Shown: piece after piece, positions 19,595-27,445 of the stretch
Layout of the letters: every line of letters begins with the position of its first letter
Numbering within the stretch: the first letter of the stretch is position 1
Assembly (NCBI RefSeq): GCF_040219335.1
Contig: NZ_JAVJSQ010000040.1
Location: forward strand, 1 to 64,000
Length of the DNA stretch: 64,000 nucleotides
Origin: Gimesia sp.
GTDB taxonomy: Bacteria; Planctomycetota; Planctomycetia; Planctomycetales; Planctomycetaceae
Direction: 5' to 3'
Notes under the pieces: generated by a model
Told to the model about the DNA's origin: nothing
What the model saw: the letters and a program-made list of their open reading frames with translations, nothing else
The model's database searches: none
Translations under genes and position numbers: made by a program

Positions 19595-19700
19595 GCGTGA
19601 CCAGATCACTCGTTTAATAAAGGTCAAAATCAAAATTACATCTGAAAAGCGGGAATCCGGTTCACAGCATCGATTTCGCTTTTCCAGCAACGGGCAGCAC
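19595..19700 (-). pseudogene. Decayed eighth pilin-like copy (C-terminal relic)
   Basis: The plus strand carries gaccagatcac at 19599 and aagcgggaatccggt at 19647, 48 bases apart. In copy 4 the same two blocks (gaccagatcac at 19002, aagcgggatccggt at 19051) are 49 bases apart. The translated frame reads DSRFSDV where copy 4 has GSRFTDA, but the CDLNTTC motif is lost and there is no intact reading frame. It keeps a terminator of its own downstream. Confidence 0.6.
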
Positions 19701-19895
19701 GAGTTCTCATGCAGCGATCGTGTCAGTTCGGAGAACCGCAGGTCTCAGAGAGAGCTTGGGATCAGGTTGTAGACCGTGACGACGACTTGAAACTGGCCCA
19801 CGCTGATCGCCCGGGCCTCGCGGGTCTGCACCAGTTCCCCTGATCTCAACTTCAGGTTTTTCTAATATTCATTTCTTGCATCAATTGGCTATCCA

Positions 19896-19957
19896 TAAAA
19901 AAAGGCTCTGTTCGGGGAATGTCCCGTACGGAGCCAGGATCATCCCAAACAGAGCCA
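19896..19957 (-). terminator. Terminator of pilin-like copy 5
   Basis: On the minus strand ggctctgtt pairs with aacagagcc (outer arms); an alternative inner hairpin uses ggctccg. Seven T follow. The sequence resembles the terminators at 19463-19520 and 20341-20377. Confidence 0.85.
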
Positions 19958-19985
19958 GAATCAGTTGTAGAAATCTATTCTGAAA

Positions 19986-20321
19986 TTACGGTGTCGTAGC
20001 TTCAGAAGCAGTGACGGCTGCAACGCCTGTCACGAGGTCACATGTCGTATTGAGGTCACAATCATCGACAGCATCTATGAAGCTTGAACCAGAGTAAGAG
20101 CTTTTCACTTTTTCACCGATGGGTGAAACGCTTGAAAAACCGGTATAAGCATAGCTCTGATTCAGTGCGCCGATCGCGTTGGAAATGTCATTCAATTCCG
20201 TGTTCACGGCAACCGCGACTTCACTGAGTCCGACGATCATGGCCAGTACAGCGATGGTGAGCACGAGAACGAGTTCCGCAGAGATTACGAAACCAGCTTC
20301 GTCATTCCAGAAGTTTTTCAT
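19986..20321 (-). CDS. Pilin-like small protein, array copy 5
   Basis: 111 residues: leader MKNFWNDEAGF, the invariant helix, NDISNAIGALNQSYAYTGF, a longer loop without Gly-Gly (SSVSPIGEKVKSSYSGS), then VDDCDLNTTCDLVTG and ASEATTP. It begins 83 bases after the stop of copy 6, with a terminator between them, and probably depends on read-through from copy 6 or a promoter inside that gap. Confidence 0.8.
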   Translation of the reverse strand: MKNFWNDEAGFVISAELVLVLTIAVLAMIVGLSEVAVAVNTELNDISNAIGALNQSYAYTGFSSVSPIGEKVKSSYSGSSFIDAVDDCDLNTTCDLVTGVAAVTASEATTP

Positions 20322-20340
20322 ATTTGACAGGCCCTTTATG

Positions 20341-20377
20341 AAAAAAGCTCTGTCCAGGGATGTCCCGAACAGAGCCT
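20341..20377 (-). terminator. Terminator between pilin-like copies 6 and 5
   Basis: On the minus strand ggctctgttcggga and tccctggacagagc pair around a 3-base loop, followed by six T. Confidence 0.85.
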
Positions 20378-20404
20378 GGATTTACTGATCTAACCGAATT
20401 CGGA

Positions 20405-20743
20405 TTACGGAGTGGTTGATTCAGAAGCGGTAACAGCACCAGCACCAGTTACGAGATCGCAAGTGGTGTTCAGGTCGCAGTCATCGGTAGCGTCTGAGAA
20501 AGTAGAACCGGCGTAGAAGCTCTTAGATTTTCCACCGCCAGAACCAGTTCCTGCAAAACCAGTGTAGGCATAGCTCTGGTTCAGAGCGCCGATTGCATTT
20601 GAAATATCGTTCAGTTCAGTGTTAACAGCAACAGCAACTTCGCTCAGACCAACGATCATGGCCAGCACAGCGATGGTGAGAACGAGAACGAGTTCCGCAG
20701 AGATTACGAAACCAGCTTCATCATTCCAGAATTGATTCATCAT
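20405..20743 (-). CDS. Pilin-like small protein, array copy 6
   Basis: 112 residues: leader MMNQFWNDEAGF, the invariant helix, NDISNAIGALNQSYAYTGF, a Gly/Ser/Lys loop (GTGSGGGKSKSFYAGS), TDDCDLNTTCDLVTG and ASESTTP. Close to the family consensus. About 590 bases of non-coding DNA precede it, so it probably leads a unit with copy 5, mirroring the copy 3/copy 2 arrangement. Confidence 0.8.
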   Translation of the reverse strand: MMNQFWNDEAGFVISAELVLVLTIAVLAMIVGLSEVAVAVNTELNDISNAIGALNQSYAYTGFAGTGSGGGKSKSFYAGSTFSDATDDCDLNTTCDLVTGAGAVTASESTTP

Positions 20744-21189
20744 GTCAGAGTTCCTTGTTTTTACTTGAGAGTAAAGAGATTATTTCCGATCCTGATCGAG
20801 ATATCATGATCGCGAGAGACAGCAGCCACGCCGCGTGCGTCACCACTTATGCACAAGCCCAACGAGAATCAATACAGCCCGAGTGGCTGTACCAAACCGC
20901 TGATGGCCAGGAACTGGTTGTCATGCAGGTTGAAATTCAGAGAACCGGTTCACTCTGAACTCACTAGATGACTCAAACCCCTATTGCTAAAGGTCTGATT
21001 ACACAATTCCTCTATGCAGTGTTGGGATGTTTGCACAGGACATGCCGAAGGAAGAATCTTTATAAACGGTAGAACTCGTAAACAAGGAGTCTTGTTACTA
21101 ACACGTTTTATTGTTGCAGTTTATCGCTGAAAACTGCGGATGGCATGACGATGTTCAGCAGGGAGGGGCGTCAAGAAGTGTAAGGAAAC

Positions 21190-21218
21190 TGAAACACGGC
21201 TTTACAAATGGTGTTTCA
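21190..21218. repeat. Hairpin element, copy 1 of 2
   Basis: tgaaacac and gtgtttca pair perfectly around ggctttacaaatg. A near-identical element is at 22083-22110. Neither is followed by T in the sense expected of a terminator. Confidence 0.55.
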
Positions 21219-21267
21219 AAAAAACAACAAATGTGCCGTTGCAGAAAATTCGGCCTGTGGAATCAAA

Positions 21268-21297
21268 CACCGGAAGAGAAGGTTCTCTTCCGGTGTC
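21268..21297 (-). terminator. Probable terminator of pilin-like copy 7
   Basis: The inverted repeat caccggaagagaa / ttctcttccggtg with a 2-base loop forms a strong stem, but only a short T-rich tail follows on the minus strand. Confidence 0.5.
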
Positions 21298-21337
21298 CGT
21301 CTCGATCAGCTCTCAAGCTTAACGTACTCAGTTAGAT

Positions 21338-21667
21338 TTATCTGATGGTTGCTTCGCTGGCAGTTACAAACTGAACTCCCGTAACCAGGTCACAGGTCGT
21401 GTTCAAGTCGCAGTCATCGACAGCATCTTCAAATCGCGAACCGGCGTAATAGCTCTTTGATTTTCCACCGTTTCCTAAGAAGCCGGTGTAGGCATAGCTT
21501 TGATTAAGAGCTCCGATTGCGTTTGAAATATCGTTCAGTTCAGTGTTCACGGCGACGGCAACTTCGCTCAGGCCGACAATCATGGCCAGGACAGCGATGG
21601 TCAGTACCAGTACCAGTTCCGCAGAGATCACGAAACCAGCTTCGTCATTTAAAAATTGTTTCCACAT
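21338..21667 (-). CDS. Pilin-like small protein, array copy 7
   Basis: 109 residues: leader MWKQFLNDEAGF, the invariant helix, NDISNAIGALNQSYAYTGF, loop LGNGGKSKSYYAGS, VDDCDLNTTCDLVTG and ASEATIR in place of the usual TTP end. It is the most upstream copy of the array in transcription order. All seven copies keep the same predicted layout while their DNA differs at many silent sites, which indicates selection on the protein. Confidence 0.8.
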   Translation of the reverse strand: MWKQFLNDEAGFVISAELVLVLTIAVLAMIVGLSEVAVAVNTELNDISNAIGALNQSYAYTGFLGNGGKSKSYYAGSRFEDAVDDCDLNTTCDLVTGVQFVTASEATIR

Positions 21668-22284
21668 TGTTTGAGTTCCTCTGTTGAGATAGAGAGTTTT
21701 GTTTTTGATTCATTTCTGAATCGGGAGAGACATCAAGGTCGGTTCAGAATTCCCCCGGGGGCTGAAGCCGGGGGGACAGCAGCGAATCGATTGAGTGTCG
21801 AATCGCATCTGCTGACAGGAACTGCCTGCATCCCAGTCCTGGATTGTTACCGGTTCGTTCTAAATCCAGATACAGGGAAGAAATCAGTTATTCTGAACTT
21901 GACCTCTTTACCGGTTGTAACGATTGCAGAGATCGTGCCAGATGTTTCTGATTTGAGGATCGAAGGGGCTGCCTGGGAGTGGGGATGCTCTAATTGATTA
22001 GCGATTCGAGGTTTAGGGGAAGAGCTAAAAGACGGGATTGAGCAGGCGAAGTGTTGAGCTCAGCGATTTTTGTAAAGAGATCTGAACACGGCTTTACAAA
22101 TCGTGTTTCAGAATTCCGACAAAACCGTAAATTGAATATGATTTCAGGAGCAACAGGACGTTTTTAAGCCAGGCTTTGATAAATCGGGGTGAGCAGTCAC
22201 TCGGTGGGATACATTTAAGATAGGTTTTTAACGATTGACGTCGGAGTCAGAACAAACCGGGAATTCAGGAAAGCAGTTTGAGTC
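21668..22284. other. Divergent intergenic region between the pilin-like array and purU
   Basis: About 620 bases between a minus-strand and a plus-strand gene, so it should hold both promoters. It contains the second hairpin element (22083-22110). The plus-strand ORF 21656-21997 has no recognisable features and I do not support it. Confidence 0.35.
22083..22110. repeat. Hairpin element, copy 2 of 2
   Basis: tgaacacg, gctttacaaat and cgtgtttca repeat the element at 21190-21218 with very few changes, again as an imperfect palindrome. Confidence 0.5.
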
Positions 22285-23154
22285 ATGCAAGTTACTATCA
22301 CAGCCGTCGGGCCGGACAATCGCGGATTAGCAGATCCCATCGTGCACTATGTGACCGGTGTGGGGGCCAATATTCATGAGATCCAGATGTATGACCATGA
22401 TTCAGAACGCCTGTTTGCCATGCTGCTGCGTATCGACTGGCCCGTTGATGTGGAGCCGATCGCGGTGCTCCGGGAACGGATCATGCAGATCGGTGCGCAG
22501 AAGGGGCTGACCTTACGCGTCTGGGCGCGGGACGAGCACGATCGTCCTCCCCGGATCGCGATCTGTACGACTTATCGCAGTGAGCCTGCTGCAGCGGTTC
22601 TGGAAGCGATCAAGTCCGGCGTCATCCAGGCAGAGCCGGCAGTGATCATCGGCAACCGGGATCGTTGCCAGTCGCTGGCGACTGAGCATGGACTGGACTT
22701 TCATAACATCGGCGACGAGCGGGGGAACCCGAACTACGATCAGATGGTGTCGCTGTTCGATTCATACGAAGTTGACTACGTGCTCCTGGCCCGGTACATG
22801 CGGGTACTGCCCCCCGGGATCTGCTGGAGTTTCGCCGGCGGCCGCATCATCAATCTGCACCACGGCCTGCTCCCGTCCTATCCCGGGTTTCAACCTTATG
22901 AAGATGCTTTCAGCCATCATATGCTGACCTTTGGGGCCACGATTCATTTCATCATTCCGGAACTGGATGCGGGCAATCAGATCATTCATCAGAACGCGTT
23001 TACGGTAGCACCGGGAACTTCGCTGAAAGAGATCAAGCGGATCGGAGAGACCGAACATGAGCCCGAGTGCCTGGTCGAAGGAGTTCGCCGGGTCGTGGAT
23101 CGCGAGGTGGAACTGCACTTTCATCGCGTCGTGGGGATGGCTGGGAAAAACTGA
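22285..23154 (+). CDS. purU: Formyltetrahydrofolate deformylase
   Basis: Hydrolyses 10-formyltetrahydrofolate to formate and tetrahydrofolate, balancing the one-carbon pool and feeding formate to purine synthesis. At 289 residues it has the usual length. The N-terminal ACT domain (about 1-80) begins ITAVGPDNRGLADPIVHYV. The formyltransferase domain contains LARYMRVLPP and the active-site His in NLHHGLLPSYPG, then FGATIHFIIPELDAGNQIIHQ. In the E. coli form the motif reads HHSFLP; here the Ser is Gly, so the site varies slightly. It is monocistronic and converges on the glycosylase gene. Confidence 0.93.
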   Translation: MQVTITAVGPDNRGLADPIVHYVTGVGANIHEIQMYDHDSERLFAMLLRIDWPVDVEPIAVLRERIMQIGAQKGLTLRVWARDEHDRPPRIAICTTYRSEPAAAVLEAIKSGVIQAEPAVIIGNRDRCQSLATEHGLDFHNIGDERGNPNYDQMVSLFDSYEVDYVLLARYMRVLPPGICWSFAGGRIINLHHGLLPSYPGFQPYEDAFSHHMLTFGATIHFIIPELDAGNQIIHQNAFTVAPGTSLKEIKRIGETEHEPECLVEGVRRVVDREVELHFHRVVGMAGKN

Positions 23155-23166
23155 GGAAGGTTACGT

Positions 23167-23850
23167 TCAGTCTTTCAGTTTTGATTTGACCAGTTTGAAA
23201 ACGTCGTCAAACATCGGCTCTGTGAGTCGGCCGGTAAACGTATTCTGCTGGCTGGGATGATAACTGCCAACGAGCCAGTGACCGTCAGGAAACTGATACG
23301 CGGCTCCGTGTCCGAAGGCAGGTCGTTTGCCCGGCAGTCTGTCCTGGCGTTTTTTGAAGTCGAGGACCGCTTTCCAGCCGATCTGTCCCAGAGCGAGAAA
23401 GACTTTGACGGGTAGCATGTCGACTGTCTCTTCCAGCCAGGGGTGACAGTTTTCAATCTCTTCGCGCGTCGGTTTATTTGCGGGAGGTGCACAGTGGCAG
23501 GTGGCGGTGATCGCGCAGTTGATCAGTTCCAGTCCGTCATCACTGCTGACCGCTTCGGGCTGCGTCGCAAAGCCAGCTTTATGCAGGGCGCGGTATAGCC
23601 AGTCCCCACTGCGATCGCCGGTAAACATGCGGCCGGTCCGGTTGGCACCATGGGCTGCGGGGGCCAGGCCGACAATCAGCAGTTCGGCCTGTGAATCACC
23701 AAAATTGGGGACCGGTTTGCCCCAGTAGTCCCAGTCGAGAAATGCTTTCCGTTTTTCAGCCGCGATTTTCAGACAATGGGTCCGCAGACGATCGCAGAGG
23801 TCGCAATTGGTGATATTCCGGTTTAACTGGTTCCACTTGGTTTTTGACAT
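23167..23850 (-). CDS. Uracil-DNA glycosylase, family 5 (UDGb-like)
   Basis: Base-excision repair enzyme that removes deaminated bases from DNA. The 227-residue protein has an iron-sulfur-type N-terminal CDLCDRL, motif A GLAPAAHGANRTGRMFTGD (about 75-93), which is characteristic of the UDGb/family 5 branch, a second Cys pair region (NCAITATCHCAPP), and motif B SYHPSQQNTFTG near the C-terminus. The start at ATG 23850 gives a normal N-terminus; a TTG at 23877 would add nine residues without similarity. Divergent from the acidic membrane protein gene upstream. Confidence 0.88.
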   Translation of the reverse strand: MSKTKWNQLNRNITNCDLCDRLRTHCLKIAAEKRKAFLDWDYWGKPVPNFGDSQAELLIVGLAPAAHGANRTGRMFTGDRSGDWLYRALHKAGFATQPEAVSSDDGLELINCAITATCHCAPPANKPTREEIENCHPWLEETVDMLPVKVFLALGQIGWKAVLDFKKRQDRLPGKRPAFGHGAAYQFPDGHWLVGSYHPSQQNTFTGRLTEPMFDDVFKLVKSKLKD

Positions 23851-24124
23851 CCGGCTTCTCGTCTGACTGCTGATCAATGGTTCTGGTACAGGTTAGGGGG
23901 ATCGTACTGATTATTCCCGCCGCAACGATCAAATGCGGCAGCGATAGATCATCAATAGCAGTAAACGGGTAATGCCGTCAAACGGGACTCTATATTTAAA
24001 GAGAACATTTTAAAATCGAGGCTTGAAAAACCGTGGAAAGCCTCTTTACGATAGTATCACAGTGCGGTGCCTGCCTGTATCAGACAGTGGCGGGTACGGC
24101 GCGTTTGATTTTCTGCATTTGAAT

Positions 24125-24640
24125 ATGCCCCTTTCAGGAACAGCGATTGTGTCGAAACTTCAACTCCCTTTGATGTCATTGATAGCCGCAATTCCCGGTG
24201 CTTTGTTAACGTACATGCTGGTGATGGCATTTCTGAATCATGCGGAAGCCATGTCGACAACATTGCTGGGAGTGGCCGGCCTGACACTGCTGATGAGTGC
24301 CATGCTGACGCTGATGCCCGTGGGTGCCCTGATCTTCGGACCCAAGGGGGCAGGTAAGTCGAAAAACAAGGCGAAGGACGAGGAAGAGTCGGATCTGGTT
24401 GATGAAGACGGAGACGACGAAGATCTGGTACCTGATTCCGGAGCCGAAATCTCAGACGAGTTTGAAGCAGACGAATTCGCTGATGACGACGATGACCTGA
24501 TGGCCTCAGGCGATGATATGGAAGTCGACGAACTGGACGACTTCAGTGACAGTGAATTCGACGATGCGGCTGACAGCGAGTTCGACTTTGCCGATGATGA
24601 GTATGAATTCGACGAAGACGATGAAGAAGAGAACAAATAA
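24125..24640 (+). CDS. Small membrane protein with a very acidic tail
   Basis: Family not recognised. Starting from ATG 24125 it has 171 residues. Two hydrophobic segments (about 17-37 and 43-70, with SLIAAIPGALLTYMLVM and LLMSAMLTLMPVGALIF) are followed by a short basic stretch (GKSKNKAKD). The last 95 residues are almost entirely Asp/Glu with Ser, Phe and Leu, ending DEDDEEENK. The start is uncertain: a longer frame begins at 24023 and a GTG lies at 24151. The acidic tail should face the cytoplasm by the positive-inside rule, where it could bind cations or basic proteins (inference). Confidence 0.65.
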   Translation: MPLSGTAIVSKLQLPLMSLIAAIPGALLTYMLVMAFLNHAEAMSTTLLGVAGLTLLMSAMLTLMPVGALIFGPKGAGKSKNKAKDEEESDLVDEDGDDEDLVPDSGAEISDEFEADEFADDDDDLMASGDDMEVDELDDFSDSEFDDAADSEFDFADDEYEFDEDDEEENK

Positions 24641-24677
24641 CGTTTACCTGTTCTCTCCTTCTATTCGCTCGAATTGA

Positions 24678-26396
24678 TTACTGCTGCAGATGCTGCTGGA
24701 AGAACTGGTCCATATCGGCGACCATGTCATTAAACCAGGGAAGCTGGTTCCAGCAGCCGTGCTTACCCTTGGGGTAGACCTTAATGCCTGTCGGAACCCC
24801 GGCTGTTTTGAGCTTTACCCGTGAGGGGGCGTTGCGTTCGGGGTTGTCAAATTCCCCGGTCATAAACAGCAGTGGTGGCGTCTGCCGGGAAAGATGCAGG
24901 TAGGCATCGCTGAGTTCGTAAAGCTCGGGTGCTTCATCAATCGTTTTGCCCAGCCACTGATTGGAATTGGATTTCTTTGGGTCCTTGCGCGAACGTTCGG
25001 CGACCGAACCGGAGGCCATCATCATCGGCCCTGCCATCACGATGGCGGCCTGTAATTGAGAAGACCGGTCAGCATAGCCGGCATCACCCTGGAGCGCTTT
25101 GACGTGTGGGGCCGCTGCCATCAGCCCGACCAGATGTCCGCCTGCGGAACCGCCGACGGCACCGATCTGCTGAGGATTGACGTGGTACTTAGCGGCTTCC
25201 GCTCTGAGAAAACGGACGGCAGCGTTACAGTCCTGAATTCCGGCGGGGAACTTTGCTTCATGTCCCAGTCGATAACCGACGGCCATCGTGACATAACCCC
25301 GTTCAGCCAGGGCGATCGCCAGGGCCCGGAACTTGGTTTTATCACCGTTGAGCCAGCCGCCGCCGTGTACGACAACGACTGCCGGGAAAGGACCTTTACC
25401 GGTCTGGGGTACAAAAATATCTGCGAGCAGCTTGCGCGGTCCAGCCTGACCGTAGACAACATTCAAGTGAGGCGTGACTGAATCTGGTACGACCGTGGAG
25501 GGGCGGTTACCGCTATTGGCCGAAACTTCCGGTTCGGGCATGCAGCCATAGGCGTTCATGCGCTGACGATAGAGTCCACCAAAGCCGGTGATGTAGAGCG
25601 ACCGCATGTCCTGATCGCCGAAAGTGCAGTTGATGGGGCGGGTGGGCGTGTGAATTTTTCCGAGCAGTTTGCCCTCAGGATTCCAGATCCAGATGTCGGC
25701 AGCACCGGCGCAGTAGACGTTCCCGGCGCGGTCGATGGTCATCCCGTCGGCTCCCTTGTCGGGGCCATCGTCCATTTTGGCAAACAGGCGTCCGTTTTTG
25801 ACTTCGCCCGGCTTCGTTACCTCGTAAGCCCAGATCTCTTTGGGGACGTATGCAGCGACATAGAGTGTCTGACCATCGGGAGAGAGGGTGATTCCGTTAG
25901 GCGTTTTGATCTCTTTAATGGCGACCGACTGTTTGCCTTCCGGTGAAATCCAGATGACTTCACCCGGGCCGGTGAGAGTGTAGTAGATTCCCCCGGTCTG
26001 ATCGACGACCAGATCGTTCGGACGACGGGGCGGCTTGACATCATTCGGCTGACCATTGATGCGTTTTTTCTGTTTGCCTTCCAGAACTGAGATCTGGCTG
26101 TTGCCGTTATCTGAGAGGTAGAGTTTGCCATGATCATAAAAGCTGGCACTGATCCGGCCGGCGTCGTTCAGGAAGACCTGGACTTTACCGGTGCGGGGCT
26201 GGTAGCGATACAGCTTGCCTGCTTTAACATCGGGGAAGTACAGTGTGCCGCGTCCATCCCAGGCAGGACCATCGGCGAGTTCGAATTCGGTCGCAATCGT
26301 CTCCAGCGGGGACGACGTATCGATGACAGATTCTTCAGCAGAGAGCGTGATCTGCACGAAAAGTACAGAGAGCAGGGCAAGGGCGAACTGTTTCAT
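24678..26396 (-). CDS. Exported fusion of gluconolactonase-like propeller and alpha/beta-hydrolase
   Basis: 572 residues with a Sec signal peptide (MKQFALALLSVLFVQITLSA). Residues about 25-290 form an SMP-30/gluconolactonase-like beta-propeller, with GPAWDGRGTLYFPDV, RPNDLVVDQTGGIYYT, and NGITLSPDGQTLYVAAY. Residues about 305-572 are a BD-FAE/acetyl-esterase-like hydrolase: oxyanion HGGGW, nucleophile in GGSAGGH, acid in TGEFDNPER and His in KGKHGCWN. The enzyme may hydrolyse lactones or esters of sugars or cell-wall polymers outside the cytoplasm (inference). Fusions of these two domains recur in planctomycetes. It probably has its own promoter in 26397-26806. Confidence 0.88.
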   Translation of the reverse strand: MKQFALALLSVLFVQITLSAEESVIDTSSPLETIATEFELADGPAWDGRGTLYFPDVKAGKLYRYQPRTGKVQVFLNDAGRISASFYDHGKLYLSDNGNSQISVLEGKQKKRINGQPNDVKPPRRPNDLVVDQTGGIYYTLTGPGEVIWISPEGKQSVAIKEIKTPNGITLSPDGQTLYVAAYVPKEIWAYEVTKPGEVKNGRLFAKMDDGPDKGADGMTIDRAGNVYCAGAADIWIWNPEGKLLGKIHTPTRPINCTFGDQDMRSLYITGFGGLYRQRMNAYGCMPEPEVSANSGNRPSTVVPDSVTPHLNVVYGQAGPRKLLADIFVPQTGKGPFPAVVVVHGGGWLNGDKTKFRALAIALAERGYVTMAVGYRLGHEAKFPAGIQDCNAAVRFLRAEAAKYHVNPQQIGAVGGSAGGHLVGLMAAAPHVKALQGDAGYADRSSQLQAAIVMAGPMMMASGSVAERSRKDPKKSNSNQWLGKTIDEAPELYELSDAYLHLSRQTPPLLFMTGEFDNPERNAPSRVKLKTAGVPTGIKVYPKGKHGCWNQLPWFNDMVADMDQFFQQHLQQ

Positions 26397-26806
26397 AGAT
26401 GTTTCCTGATCGAAAGTGAAACGGATTGAGGTTCCTGGCTGGCGGAAGTGGATTGATGGTCAGACGAGACGCAATGGTCACCAGTCCCTGTCAGCGATGC
26501 GCCGTGGGACCAGGCTTCCTGTCCGGATCAGCCCCGGGTTGCGGGACTGTGGAAAAAAGCAGGCGCGACTCCTACAATTACAATCGGGAGCATACACGGC
26601 CGGCACAGGGAAGCGAACCTTTGTCGTCTGTTGAGCATCAAACAGGTACCTCGGGATTGGTATACTGGAATCAACGTGAGTCTGTTTATTCTCAGAAATT
26701 TGAGGAAACAGATCAATCGTTATCCATGAGAATGCTCGGGTTCCCCTCAAGAAACCCGCGCGTGTTCACAGAGATTCAGGCTGGAGAGCAGAAAGAACAA
26801 ATCAGC
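26397..26806. other. Intergenic region between the esterase fusion and Nudix genes
   Basis: About 410 bases between divergent genes. The Nudix frame stays open back to 26426, but that extension does not look protein-like. No other element was seen. Confidence 0.35.
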
Positions 26807-27346
26807 ATGAGTGAGACCGACCAGACTTTGATCGAAACCCGTTTTTTGAGGTTGATCAAGCGGGGACGCTGGGAATTTGTGCAACGTGCCAATGCGTCAG
26901 GAGTGGTCTGCCTGTTCCCGTTGACCCGGGATTACCGGGTGATTCTGGTCGAACAGTTTCGTCCTCCCGTGAATTCCCCGGTGATTGAATTCCCGGCGGG
27001 ACTGGCGGGGGACATCGCAGGTCAGGAAGACGAACTGCTGGAAACCGCGGCACTCCGGGAACTGGAAGAAGAGACCGGTTATGCAGCGGGGCGAATCATG
27101 TCACTCGGTTCGACAGTCTCTTCGGCCGGCCTGACCGATGAAGCGGTTCATTTTTTCCTGGCCCTCGATCTGGAGCAGGTCGCAGAGGGAGGCGGCGATG
27201 AATCGGAGAATATCACCGTGCATTCCGTGCCGTTCGCGGAAGTCGAAGACTGGCTCAAAGCGGCAGAAGCACGCGGCTGTCTGCTCGATGCCCGAATTTA
27301 CGCAGGCCTGTATTTTCTCTCCAAACATGTGCCGACGACTACCTGA
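26807..27346 (+). CDS. Nudix hydrolase, ADP-ribose pyrophosphatase-like
   Basis: 179 residues with the NudF-like layout: a beta-sheet start with VVCLFPLTRDYRVILVEQFRPPVNSPVIEFPAG, then the Nudix box running from GDIAGQEDELLETA through ALRELEEETGYAAG (about 66-95). Conserved Glu positions in REL-EE-TG coordinate magnesium. The usual substrate is ADP-ribose, hydrolysed to AMP and ribose-5-phosphate. I start at ATG 26807; the 127-codon extension upstream (to 26426) lacks any family feature. It lies 99 bases before the aminotransferase gene on the same strand. Confidence 0.88.
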   Translation: MSETDQTLIETRFLRLIKRGRWEFVQRANASGVVCLFPLTRDYRVILVEQFRPPVNSPVIEFPAGLAGDIAGQEDELLETAALRELEEETGYAAGRIMSLGSTVSSAGLTDEAVHFFLALDLEQVAEGGGDESENITVHSVPFAEVEDWLKAAEARGCLLDARIYAGLYFLSKHVPTTT

Positions 27347-27445
27347 GCCGTTTGCTATATTCTCAAGACAAATGAGCTATAATGGCGACGGACCAACATT
27401 ACAGCTCCTCTTGAATCCGCTTTTTAATCATAGAATGAGACTCCC

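Larger units (their letters stand above)
19284..19985. other. Spacer between array copies 4 and 5 with a decayed copy
   Basis: About 700 bases. It contains two minus-strand terminators (19463-19520, 19896-19957) and the pilin-like relic between them. A minus-strand stretch of about 37 codons at 19745-19860 (contains RAISVGQFQVVVTV) has protein-like composition but is preceded by a stop; it may be the decayed helix region of the same relic. Confidence 0.4.
20744..21337. other. Spacer between array copies 7 and 6
   Basis: About 590 bases; no gene supported. It contains the terminator of copy 7 (21268-21297) and one of two matching hairpin elements (21190-21218). The promoter of copy 6 must lie here. 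Confidence 0.35.

Noticed and set aside
20755..20958. Plus-strand ORF of 67 codons upstream of pilin-like copy 6
   Set aside because: It starts at TTG without a ribosome-binding site, inside the region needed for the copy 6 promoter.
21656..21997. Plus-strand ORF of 113 codons overlapping the start of pilin-like copy 7
   Set aside because: It overlaps the leader of a convincing gene and has no recognisable features.
26426..26806. Long N-terminal extension of the Nudix gene
   Set aside because: 127 codons of random-looking sequence before a family-consistent ATG at 26807.
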